The position numbers were made by a program, and so were the translations under genes. Below are positions 1 to 7,196 of a stretch of DNA of 64,000 nucleotides, in pieces. The DNA lies in contig NZ_JNIM01000001.1 in NCBI RefSeq assembly GCF_000702505.1, positions 3,038,001-3,102,000 of the forward strand, read 5' to 3'. This stretch comes from Thermogemmatispora carboxidivorans (lineage in GTDB: Bacteria > Chloroflexota > Ktedonobacteria > Ktedonobacterales > Ktedonobacteraceae). How positions within the stretch are numbered: the first letter of the stretch is position 1; each line of letters begins with the position of its first letter. Under the pieces are notes generated by a model that saw only the letters and a program-made list of their open reading frames with translations, ran no database searches and was not told the DNA's origin.

Positions 1-221
1 GCAGCCCTGGACAAGGCTCAGCGTGGAGCCCGCCTGTCCGTCTGGGAGGCAGCCTCTTCGTCTGCCTCCCAGATGACTGGCTCGTGATCATCCTGATCAG
101 CTGGCCTCCCTGCCCACCTCCCTCCCGCTGCCCTCAGCTCGCTGCCGATACGAAGCAGAGGGCCAGGGGAAAGGAGACAACAAGGGCAGAGGTGGATTGC
201 GTCGCGGGGAACGCCGGGCCG
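1..221. other. left edge, no gene seen
   Basis: No convincing coding region is visible. The stretch lies downstream of the leftward DUF1257/DUF2997 operon. Its only clear structure is the long perfect hairpin at 41-73, listed separately. Confidence 0.5.
41..73. terminator. 12-bp perfect hairpin, possible terminator
   Basis: TCTGGGAGGCAG at 41-52 pairs perfectly with CTGCCTCCCAGA at 62-73 across a 9-nt loop. It lies past the end of the leftward operon (last stop at 222). There is no T-tract on either side, so a role in termination is inferred from position and stem strength only. Confidence 0.45.
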
Positions 222-503
222 TTACGGGCAGATGTAGGCTTGCTGGCGAGCCATCTGCACACCGAACGCCTCCAGGTGCGCAAAGAGGGCCTCGCGGTCA
301 AAGTCGAGCTCCCGGTCACCAGCTGCATCCCAGGCGCGTTCCGGGCGTTCTCTCTCCTGCAGCACGCAGGCCCGACAGGTCCCGACTTTCCAGGACCCAT
401 CCGCCGAGAGCGCCAGGTAGAGTGCAGCAGCCTGACGAGGAGAGGCTGCCGGGCAGGCGCCGGATGCGTCCGGTGTCAGGTCAGAAAAGGGTTCCATGGT
501 CAT
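222..503 (-). CDS. hypothetical 93-aa protein downstream of DUF2997
   Basis: The protein begins MTMEPFSDL and I do not recognise a family. GAGGAG lies 7 nt upstream of the chosen ATG (503), which sits inside the 3' end of the DUF2997 gene (ends 481), so the two genes overlap by 23 nt and are probably translationally coupled. It has one CxxC (residues TCRAC), a possible but unproven metal site, and an acidic/charged C-terminal half. It is the third gene of the leftward DUF1257 operon. A small soluble partner of the DUF1257/DUF2997 pair is the natural guess; function unknown. Confidence 0.6.
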   Translation of the reverse strand: MTMEPFSDLTPDASGACPAASPRQAAALYLALSADGSWKVGTCRACVLQERERPERAWDAAGDRELDFDREALFAHLEAFGVQMARQQAYICP

Positions 504-765
504 CGTTATGCTCCTCATGCTTCTCCAGCGTGGTCGTCTGATCAATCGTAGCAGCCTGCTCGCTGGCAGTCGCCTGGTCCAGAGCGGTGAGCAGGCCCAG
601 TTCCGGCTTGGGCATAAACGCTGTGCGTTGCACGTGAATGCCCAGCTGATGCAATCTGGCATGCAGCTCCTTCCCGGCTTGCAGGCAGGCTGCTCCCTCA
701 AAGTGCTGGTAATCGACGCGCGTCTGCCCATCTGGCAGGACGGCAATGGTAATGCGTTCAGGCAT
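481..765 (-). CDS. DUF2997 family protein
   Basis: A 94-aa protein. Its N-terminal 45 residues match the DUF2997 pattern: a short beta strand (RITIAVLPDGQTRVDY), then F-x-G-x-x-C (FEGAACLQAGKELHARL) and a helix. Family members are normally about 60-70 aa; here the C-terminal 45 residues are an added charged tail ending in a His/Glu/Asp-rich segment. The ATG at 765 overlaps the stop of the DUF1257 gene (758) by 8 nt, indicating coupled translation. DUF2997 genes usually accompany DUF1257 (Ycf35-like) genes and an AAA+ ATPase; no ATPase is in view here. Molecular function is not established. Confidence 0.75.
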   Translation of the reverse strand: MPERITIAVLPDGQTRVDYQHFEGAACLQAGKELHARLHQLGIHVQRTAFMPKPELGLLTALDQATASEQAATIDQTTTLEKHEEHNDDHGTLF

Positions 766-1240
766 AGCTCACTCCTGTAATCAGGATGCGTCCTGTCTCT
801 GCCTCTTCCTCCGAAGTCACCTGATACCCCATCTGGCGGAGGGCGGCAAGTGTGGCCAGCGCAATGTACTTTTGCACAATGGCGCGTTGCACGTCCTGAC
901 AGAAGTTCGTATCGACTCCCCAGAGGTCGCCCTGGAAGACGAGCTGACCAGAGGAGGTGATGTCCACCCCCAGGCCACGTGGGAGTGCCTGACTGGGAGA
1001 ACGGTGGGGTGATCGAGGGATGCAGATGGCCAGCCCGAGGCTGGTTCGATACGCCTTGCCCCAGTAGTCTTGATAGGAGGCGGTCACCGCCCCCTCATAC
1101 TGCTGAGCGACCAGAGCAATCGCCTGGCGCAGCAGCGTGAGACAGGGGTGCTGCGCCAGCGCCTGATGGTTCCCCTGGCCAATGAGTTCAGGCACATCGG
1201 CAAAGACAAGGTTCGTTGTTCCTTCTTCAATATGGCTCAT
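758..1240 (-). CDS. DUF1257 (Ycf35-like) family protein
   Basis: A 160-aa protein starting MSHIEEG, with the family-typical MSH start. The central segment (GLGVDITSSGQLVFQGD) and the C-terminal segment (YIALATLAALRQMGYQVTSE) resemble the DUF1257/Ycf35 fold, where the last helix and 'G-(Y/F)-x-V' strand are characteristic. The start at 1240 is fixed by AAAGGAG about 10 nt upstream. It leads an overlapping three-gene leftward operon with DUF2997. A tandem 16-bp repeat (1255-1286) lies directly upstream. Known relatives co-occur with AAA+ ATPases of the MoxR/FtsH-like type; the biochemical role is unknown. Confidence 0.7.
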   Translation of the reverse strand: MSHIEEGTTNLVFADVPELIGQGNHQALAQHPCLTLLRQAIALVAQQYEGAVTASYQDYWGKAYRTSLGLAICIPRSPHRSPSQALPRGLGVDITSSGQLVFQGDLWGVDTNFCQDVQRAIVQKYIALATLAALRQMGYQVTSEEEAETGRILITGVSYA

Positions 1241-1254
1241 ACACGAGTGCTCCT

Positions 1255-1286
1255 TTCGAGGACAGGATAGTTCGAGGACAGGATAG
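1255..1286. repeat. two tandem copies of a 16-bp repeat
   Basis: TTCGAGGACAGGATAG occurs at 1255-1270 and again without interruption at 1271-1286. On the minus strand this sits just upstream of the ribosome binding site of the DUF1257 gene, so it is in that gene's leader or promoter. It may be a duplicated protein-binding site or simple slippage. Confidence 0.8.
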
Positions 1287-1348
1287 TTCAGAGAGACACC
1301 TTGCAGGCCGCAGCAGGTGCCCGGGAGACACAAGCCCGGGAGGCGGGC

Positions 1349-1387
1349 GGATCTCACTCCCCAACAGGATCAGGGGGAGTGAGATCC
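1349..1387. terminator. 14-bp perfect hairpin between leftward genes
   Basis: GGATCTCACTCCCC (1349-1362) pairs with GGGGAGTGAGATCC (1374-1387) across an 11-nt loop. It lies after the stop of the leftward gene at 1438 and before the DUF1257 gene (start 1240), the position expected of a terminator separating the two transcription units. No T-tract is seen. Confidence 0.55.
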
Positions 1388-1437
1388 CTCATCCCTGCAT
1401 CGCTGCCTCCAGTGATTTCAGCGTATGGTGGCTGGCA

Positions 1438-1752
1438 TCAGCCAGATCGTCCCCATACGGCAGCAGGAAAAATGGGAGAGAACAGCGCGTCACCGGCTGA
1501 CCAGGATGAATCTGACGGCAGTGCAGGAGAGCAAGCGGAGTTCCGGGCTCGACGGAGGAGGGACAAGGGATGAGCAAGGGGGGTGAGCGCAAGCGATGCA
1601 GAGAAGGCTGCCTCCTCCTGCGGAAAGCAGGCAGCGCCCTCCACCGACCCCCGAGGCCCGAGCGACGATGGAAGACGCTCTTCCAATGCCGTCAGGGCTA
1701 TTTGCAGGACAGGCGAGGCATCAGCAGAGCGAGAGGCAGGCGAATACGGCAT
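1438..1752 (-). CDS. hypothetical 104-aa protein
   Basis: A small open frame starting MPYSPASRSADAS. It is supported mainly by a strong GGAGGTGA ribosome binding site about 10 nt before the ATG at 1752, and by its position 11 nt after the small membrane-protein gene that ends at 1764. The composition (Ser, Ala, Pro, Leu rich) is uninformative and no family is recognised. It could be a real third gene of the PP2C operon or a chance frame in high-GC DNA. Confidence 0.4.
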   Translation of the reverse strand: MPYSPASRSADASPVLQIALTALEERLPSSLGPRGSVEGAACFPQEEAAFSASLALTPLAHPLSLLRRARNSACSPALPSDSSWSAGDALFSPIFPAAVWGRSG

Positions 1753-1763
1753 GACGGTTTCGC

Positions 1764-1931
1764 TCACCTCCTCCTTTTTCGCCGGCAACGCTGGTCCCGG
1801 ATGACGAGGTCGAGCAGGCCACCGTTATGGCTGGAGCGCCTCAGATGCTCAAAGAGTACCAGCACCCCCATGCCCAGGACAACGAGGAAGGCTGGGATCA
1901 AGAGCAGCGCCGCCAGAAGCTGTAGATACAT
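1764..1931 (-). CDS. small single-pass membrane protein (55 aa)
   Basis: The 55 residues start MYLQLLAALLLIPAF. Residues 2-27 form one hydrophobic membrane segment, followed by a strongly basic C-terminus (DQRCRRKRRR) that should stay in the cytoplasm. AAGGAG lies 8 nt before the ATG. It follows the PP2C gene (stop 1984) on the same strand, 52 nt apart, so it is probably co-transcribed. No family assignment is possible. Confidence 0.6.
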   Translation of the reverse strand: MYLQLLAALLLIPAFLVVLGMGVLVLFEHLRRSSHNGGLLDLVIRDQRCRRKRRR

Positions 1932-1983
1932 GGATGCTTCTCCTTGAGGTCGTGTCCCCATGCGATGCCACGAGATGGGGCCA

Positions 1984-2997
1984 TCACGGATGAGGGGCTG
2001 CGCCTGGAACGCACTCGTTTCCACACGGATCGGGTTGGTAGCGAGCCACGATCAGGCCGATGTTATCTCTGCCCCCACCAGCCAGCGCCAGTTGAATCAG
2101 GCGTTGCGCCATCTGCGCGGGCGAGAGCTGGGGAGAGGCAAGCACAGCCGCCAGCTGCGATGGGTCAGGCACCATTTCCCAAAGGCCATCGGAGCACAGC
2201 AAGAGGCAATCGCCTGCCAGAAGCTGCCGGCGGAAGAGGTCAACGGCCACTTCTTCCGTCTCTCCCAGGCAACGGTAGATCTCGTTCCTGCGCGGGTGCG
2301 TGTAGAGCTGATCCGGCGCGAGCCGTCCGGCAGCTACCTGGTCGAAGACGTACGAGTGATCCGACGATAGTTGCGCGAGGACTCCTTGCCGGAAGAGGTA
2401 GGTTCGACTGTCCCCCACATTGGCGATGAGGGCCAACGAGCCGACACAGAGCGCCGTTGTCAGAGTGGTCCCCATCAACTTTCTTCCGTCCGCTCCCGCC
2501 TGCCGATTGCGCGCATAGACGGCGCGATTGGCCGCCTGCACTCCCTCTGTCAGCAGCGTACGCAGCTCATGGAAGACGGTTGCGCGGCACTCGAGCAGAC
2601 GTGGCAGGAGCGTCTCGATGAACGTATGGACGGCACACGTTGCCGCCACGTCCCCGTGAGCATGGCCTCCCATGCCATCCGCAACGGCAAAGATTCCCAC
2701 CGTCGTCCGCTCCTGAGACTGGACCTGACGAACGTCGGGCATGTCAAAGGTGACTGCAAACGGATAATCCTCATTGACCGACCGCTGGCCTGTATCAAGG
2801 CCGACCCCTACCGACCAGCAGCGACAGGGCAGGTGCAGTGGGGCCTCTGCGAACCGGGCCTGGAGCCAGGCCGTGGCTTGTTCGAGCAGGGCGGTCGCGC
2901 ATCGGGTTTGATTCATCGCCAGGAGTGTCTGGGCATGACGCAGATAGGCCAGTGCGACTGCCGTGTCCTGCGACGAACAGGAAGACATCCCAGACAT
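1984..2997 (-). CDS. PP2C-family serine/threonine protein phosphatase
   Basis: A 337-aa cytoplasmic phosphatase of the PPM/PP2C family, which removes phosphate from Ser/Thr using two metal ions. All metal-ligand motifs are visible: RSVNEDY (residues 72-78), VADGMGGH (106-112), NVGDSRTYLFR, LLCSDGLWE and GGGRDNIGL. About 60 residues precede the catalytic domain and resemble a small helical hairpin. The start at 2997 is chosen because AAAGGAG lies about 10 nt upstream; an in-frame ATG further out has none. No kinase lies beside it, so the substrate is unknown. It heads a leftward unit with two small genes. Confidence 0.92.
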   Translation of the reverse strand: MSGMSSCSSQDTAVALAYLRHAQTLLAMNQTRCATALLEQATAWLQARFAEAPLHLPCRCWSVGVGLDTGQRSVNEDYPFAVTFDMPDVRQVQSQERTTVGIFAVADGMGGHAHGDVAATCAVHTFIETLLPRLLECRATVFHELRTLLTEGVQAANRAVYARNRQAGADGRKLMGTTLTTALCVGSLALIANVGDSRTYLFRQGVLAQLSSDHSYVFDQVAAGRLAPDQLYTHPRRNEIYRCLGETEEVAVDLFRRQLLAGDCLLLCSDGLWEMVPDPSQLAAVLASPQLSPAQMAQRLIQLALAGGGRDNIGLIVARYQPDPCGNECVPGAAPHP

Positions 2998-3060
2998 CAG
3001 GTTGCTTCTCCTTTCTGTTTCACCTCCGCAGGGAAGGGACCGCTTGCTGTGAGTGAGCAC

Positions 3061-3854
3061 AGCAAGACCAATCGATCAAGCAAGCATCGGCTTCCGGAGC
3101 AGCACAAGAGCCGGAACCCTCCTGGCCACGATCTCCTCAGCACCTGCTGGTCGCTGTTCTCGTCCAGCAACCAGATGCGCGGTAGACGGTAGATAGCAGC
3201 CCACAGGCCACGTTACCGGCCTGCTGCTCGCCTCCTTGAAAGGAGGCCATCAATAGACAGGACACAGAAGGAGACAAGAGTGAAGGCAACAGCAACAGAA
3301 GCCAGGCGATAGGTCAGGAGAGATCGCTGCACGTGAGCGACCTGCCATCCTGCATCGCTGTCATCGTGTCGCCTGTCGCCCTGTCGTCAGATCACGCGAG
3401 CGCCGCAGAGCGCTGTGCATGCTCGCAGAGAGCCCGCGGCTTTTCGGGACCATGACTGAGAGTCGTGTCCGTCCAAATCGGAGGGGACACGGGGATTGCC
3501 TCTCTCTCAGGCGAGGCAGGCGTGCATCCGCCTGCTGGATGGACGCCACGAAGGTGCTGCCCCTTCGTGGGGGCCGTCCATCATCACATCACCCCCACTC
3601 TACCCGAGGGCAGGGGGAAGCTCCTGGGAAGCAGACGGGAAGAGAGCGGGAAGCAGGCGGGAGGCACTGGCTCATACCAGGGGTAGGGCGGCCTTCGCCA
3701 GCGTGATGAGCGTGAGGCGACTACAGAGGGCAGCAGAGGGGAAGAAGCCTTCAGGAAGCACGCCACAGCCGGCCTGGTCAACACTGAGCACCAGACGTCA
3801 GCAAAGCTGATCCTGACCAGGGACGAAAAACCGGTTAGAGATTTTATCGCCGGC
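3061..3854. other. non-coding interval with a long stem-loop
   Basis: About 800 bases between the PP2C gene and the CRISPR array without a convincing gene. The notable structure is an imperfect stem of about 15 bp at 3539-3581: ATGGAC/GTCCAT outside and CCACGAAGG (3546-3554)/CCTTCGTGG (3562-3570) inside. The promoter of the PP2C operon is presumably in the first 150 bases but I could not identify it. Confidence 0.5.
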
Positions 3855-4260
3855 GTTTCAATCCCACAGCGGGCTTCACAGGTATTCAAACCGCGCCTCT
3901 GGGGATAGGGGGAGTCATCCAGGGATCGTTTCAATCCCACAGCGGGCTTCACAGGTATTCTAACTCGAACATGCAATATTCAATCTATGCAAATATTTAG
4001 TTTCAATCCCACAGCGGGCTTCACAGGTATTCTAACGGAGACCGATGTCTTTAGTGCCGATGGGGTAACGAAGTTTCAATCCCACAGCGGGCTTCACAGG
4101 TATTCTAACCCTGACGGGGGAAAAATGGCGTGTTGGGTGAAAAAGTGTTTCAATCCCACAGCGGGCTTCACAGGTATTCTAACGAAGCCGCTAGTGAGTT
4201 GTCATGGTTATTACCATGTGAAAGTTTCAATCCCACAGCGGGCTTCACAGGTATTCTAAC
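3855..4260 (-). CRISPR. CRISPR array, 6 repeats of 37 bp, 5 spacers
   Basis: Repeats start at 3855, 3928, 4000, 4073, 4147 and 4224, each 37 nt; spacers are 36, 35, 36, 37 and 40 nt. As printed the repeat begins GTTTCAATCCCACAGC and ends GTATTCTAAC. Its complement ends ATTGAAAC, the 3' sequence that becomes the 8-nt crRNA handle in many type I and III systems. The leftmost repeat is the only variant (T to A at repeat position 34, base 3888), and decay normally occurs at the trailer end. Both facts agree that the array is transcribed leftward with its leader to the right of 4260. No cas gene is in the window, so it is an orphan or remote array. Confidence 0.97.
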
Positions 4261-4318
4261 GGTACCCCCTCTAGAATAGCATTCCAGGCGGTCTCCGTCA
4301 AGCCATTTCGAGCATCCC

Positions 4319-4343
4319 AAAAAAGCGGTCAGCAGTGACCGCT
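4319..4343 (-). terminator. Rho-independent terminator (leftward)
   Basis: AGCGGTCA (4324-4331) pairs with TGACCGCT (4336-4343) across a 4-nt loop, and the minus strand continues directly into a run of six T (4319-4324). This is the clearest classical intrinsic terminator in the window. It would insulate the CRISPR leader (4261-4318) from transcription coming from the right. Confidence 0.8.
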
Positions 4344-4467
4344 CTCATGCGGTCATGATGTCAGCCACTGTGGCCTTCCGACGGCCTGAAGAGCCTTTCG
4401 AGGATCGCTGCGTGAGCAGCCGGGTGCCGAGATCCTCGAAGCGAGATGCAATTCTATCAAGAACATG
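4319..4467 (-). ncRNA. candidate structured small RNA next to the CRISPR leader
   Basis: On the minus strand a TATAAT (4474-4479) in a very AT-rich patch is followed by about 150 nt of strongly structured sequence. A 10-bp perfect stem (TTCGAGGATC 4397-4406 with 4431-4440) encloses a GCTGC/GCAGC hairpin (4407-4420). The 3' end is an intrinsic terminator (stem 4324-4331/4336-4343, then six T). A third segment (4349-4355) can pair with 4336-4342 instead of the terminator, giving mutually exclusive hairpins. No credible protein frame exists. The RNA is inferred from promoter-like, structural and terminator signals only, and no known RNA family is recognised. Confidence 0.45.
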
Positions 4468-4480
4468 ATATTCATTATAT

Positions 4481-6153
4481 GAATAACATAAAAATAACAT
4501 ATAATTACAGGATGGTCACCAGCGAGGGGCCTGGGTCCGTCCACCCCGGCTCGTCGCCTGAACTGGACCTGCCCTCACTTGTGCCGGGCAGGTCCAATCC
4601 CAGCGTTGAGCCAGCAGTCTCCTCCGCCTGGTCTCCTCTGCTTCCAGGCAGGGCCTGGAGCATAGTGATCCGGGGGGCCCGTCACGGCCCCGTCGAGGCG
4701 AGGGCGCTGGGGATAGCCCTCCTGCTGCATCGAAGCCCCTGGCTGGAGAGCCTGGGCGGGGCCCTGTGCTCCGGCCCTGGCCGACTCATTGCCCCAGGCA
4801 GGCTCAGGCCGCCAGGCCCGCACTCGCCGGCAGCCTGCCGGACAGGACACCATGCGCTGCTCAGAAGGAGCCCTCTACCCATCGGGCCTCCGTACAGCTC
4901 AGAAGCACCTTCCTTTTCCGGCCCCGATTCGGAGACAGGACAAAGGACAAAGCCTCCTTGAGGCCATCCAGCAGAAAGGGGGTCCCCTGCACTGCACCGA
5001 TGCCCCTCACCTGATCAGCCCTGCGCTGACAGCCTTCTTCCCTGGCTCCAGCAGGAGCGGCAGGCCCTGAGTCATGGCCGCTCTGATCGATGGCGAGACC
5101 GTCGGTCCAGGATGGGCGATGGCCCTGCTCTCCATCGCCAGCCAGCCGGCCAGCTCGGTCACGTGTCACGTAGCTATCCGCCGGGTCTCTGATGACTGGT
5201 TCCCGGAGCGCAGGCCTCGTGGAGCAGCGTGGCATCCTGCTCTGGCTCGCAACAGAGCTCGATCCAGGCGCCACGGATCGTCTTCGCCAGGAACGCCGTT
5301 GACATCGCTCGCTCGATGGATGCTGTGGAAGCTGGCGAGCTGTTCTCACCAGGGTTGCGGCGGTCCTGCCTGGCCGGCGGGCGGTGATAGCGGCTTCCCT
5401 CCCGCTCGTCAGCCCCCTCGATCAGTCATGGGGTGGGTCATCGGAAGTTGAGGAGGCTGCTGGAGCAGTCGCAATATCAGGGGATCTTTGAGCTGGCTGC
5501 CCGTGAAGGAGGACCGTGGGCAGTGAGATTGGTACATCTCGCTCCGGTTGAGGAAAAGACAGAGGAGAGGGGAGCAGGGCACTTCAAGAGAGAAGAGAGA
5601 TGGGAACTGAGACGCATCCTTTCCTGGCTGCCTCTCTTGAGGCAGCGACAGGATACAGACAGACAAGGACAAGACAAACCATTTCAAGAGAAGAGGAGGA
5701 ACCCTGTCGGGTTCAACCACACTCTCTCTTGAAATGGTTGCAGCAGGACCAGCATCTGAGAGAGGGAGCGCAAGCAACGCACGCTCGACTCAAGACAGAC
5801 CCCGTCTGGCAACGAGCCTCTGCCGAAGAGCGCATTGCTCCACTCAACCACACACCTCATCCGCACAGTCAGAGTAGCCATTCAGGCATACCTGCCTGCC
5901 CAGGCTCAGGGGAGCGTGCAGGCGTTGCCGCCTTCCCAGCATCTCGGGAGAACGATCTGGACGCTTCCCGTCCACCCTGTTCACGGGCGCGCACTGCGCC
6001 GCTCTCTGAGCTGCACAGGCACTGGAGATCCTGTTCTCAGGCACGCGCCTCCACCCAGGATCGAGATGGCACCGTGGGCACGGTCGCCCTCACTCCCCCG
6101 GCTCAGGGAGCCGCCAGGAATAGCCCTGGTCTGGGCATCCTCTGGCGAGGAGA
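4481..6153. other. gene-poor interval
   Basis: About 1.7 kb in which the open frames in both strands lack ribosome binding sites and recognisable protein composition. The first part is AT-rich (to about 4510) and then GC-rich without codon structure. The stretch contains the nested inverted repeat at 5678-5740. It may be decayed DNA at an insertion boundary; I see no identifiable gene remnant. Confidence 0.5.
5678..5740. repeat. nested 15-bp inverted repeat (cruciform-like)
   Basis: AACCATTTCAAGAGA (5678-5692) is perfectly complementary to TCTCTTGAAATGGTT (5726-5740). Inside the 33-nt interval lies a second perfect stem, GAACCC (5700-5705)/GGGTTC (5710-5715), with a 4-nt loop. The motif TCAAGAGA also occurs just upstream near 5585. 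It could fold as RNA or act as a protein-binding site; no gene sits immediately beside it. Confidence 0.8.
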
Positions 6154-6984
6154 CTAGTAGAGATGAGTCAGGATCAGGTAGCACAGCAGAAGCAGCAGTG
6201 GAATGGCCAGCACCATCGCACAGGCACACCCCAGTCTGGTGCCCCATCGTCTCCTGTTCAGCCGCCAGACCGCTTCTTCGACCTCGACCTGCTGCCGCTG
6301 GTGCGTTGCGCGCAGCAGGTCGACTGCGCGGGACTGGACCTGCCCGGCGAAAGCATACATCTGCTGCACCCCCTGTTGGGCCTGTGAGACACCGGCCTGT
6401 GCCTGCTGGATGCCCTGGAGGGCGACATCCGACCAGCGGGCCGCAATGGTCTGACCCTCCTGCAGGACCTGACGATGCTGGAGCAGGCCGTCGTAGGCTG
6501 CCCGTTGCCAGAATTGCTGGTGAGCAGCCTGGTCCTGGATGAGCTGGCGAATGAACGGCTCCCAGTGGGTGTTCCGCTGGACCTCGGCCCGTGCTCGTTC
6601 CTCATGTCCCTGGGAGAGCAGAACGGCGAGTTCTGCCACCAGGCTGGCCCGTTGACGCTCCAGCCGGTGCCAGAACCCCTGACGCAGGTTCTGGTCTGCC
6701 GGATCGATTGAGTCGCCCGGACTCAGGAGGAGCACCTCACACGCCTGCTTCACAGCCCATTCCTGCAGCAGCACATCGAGCGCGGCAGGCAGAGCAGCTT
6801 CGTTGCCTTGCAGCGCCAGCTGCTCTAAGACCGCCCGTTGCTGGTTGAGTGTCGCAAGCTGCTCATCGCGCAGCCGCTCCAGCATGGCCTGGGTCGCCCC
6901 CTGTTGTTGGGAAGCAATGGTCTGCAAGAAGGCTGCGAACGCCGGCTGTAGATCGATAGAGAGTCGATGTGCCAGATCAGACAT
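6154..6984 (-). CDS. coiled-coil protein with C-terminal membrane anchor
   Basis: A 276-aa Gln/Ala/Leu-rich helical protein (residues 1-245). It ends in a basic stretch (WRLNRRRWGTRL) and a single hydrophobic helix (about 252-276), so it is tail-anchored with the bulk in the cytoplasm. GAGGGG precedes the ATG at 6984. No family is recognised. It lies next to, but on the opposite strand from, the type IV secretion genes starting at 8701, and beside another helical membrane protein (7197-7880). An accessory component or regulator of the transfer machinery is possible but unproven. Confidence 0.65.
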   Translation of the reverse strand: MSDLAHRLSIDLQPAFAAFLQTIASQQQGATQAMLERLRDEQLATLNQQRAVLEQLALQGNEAALPAALDVLLQEWAVKQACEVLLLSPGDSIDPADQNLRQGFWHRLERQRASLVAELAVLLSQGHEERARAEVQRNTHWEPFIRQLIQDQAAHQQFWQRAAYDGLLQHRQVLQEGQTIAARWSDVALQGIQQAQAGVSQAQQGVQQMYAFAGQVQSRAVDLLRATHQRQQVEVEEAVWRLNRRRWGTRLGCACAMVLAIPLLLLLCYLILTHLY

Positions 6985-7065
6985 GGATTCCCCTCGCTTT
7001 CTTCGCGCTGGTCCACGCTGAGCAGGCGCTTCCGTTGCCAGACGAGGGTTCCCTGCCGATGGAGT

Positions 7066-7123
7066 CGTACCACCTGCATGCGCTCTCAGTCTGACGCCGG
7101 GTCGCCATCGCGCAGGTGGTACG
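7066..7123. repeat. 12-bp inverted repeat upstream of 6154-6984
   Basis: CGTACCACCTGC (7066-7077) and GCAGGTGGTACG (7112-7123) are perfect inverted copies separated by 34 nt. They lie between the two leftward membrane-protein genes, within 140 nt upstream of the ATG at 6984. Such a spaced repeat can be an operator pair, an RNA leader structure or, in a transfer region, part of an oriT; the sequence alone does not decide. Confidence 0.75.
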
Positions 7124-7196
7124 CTCTTTCACATCAGTGCACAAACACTACAGGATCATCGTGACAAATGTATGAACAGAACAATCAGCGTGCCTG

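Noticed and set aside
3987..4259. Open frame reading through the CRISPR array
   Set aside because: It merely translates the repeats; each repeat unit encodes the same peptide fragment and there is no ribosome binding site.
4319..4467. tracrRNA for a type II system
   Set aside because: I found no extended complementarity between the candidate RNA and the CRISPR repeat, and the repeat end ATTGAAAC fits type I/III. No cas9 is in the window.
4353..4544. Short minus-strand open frame upstream of the CRISPR array
   Set aside because: No ribosome binding site, and it crosses the strongly structured region interpreted as an RNA with terminator.
4446..5350. Large open frames on both strands in the gene-poor interval
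   Set aside because: No ribosome binding sites, composition dominated by Pro/Arg/Ser/Gly as expected of random high-GC frames, and no recognisable family.
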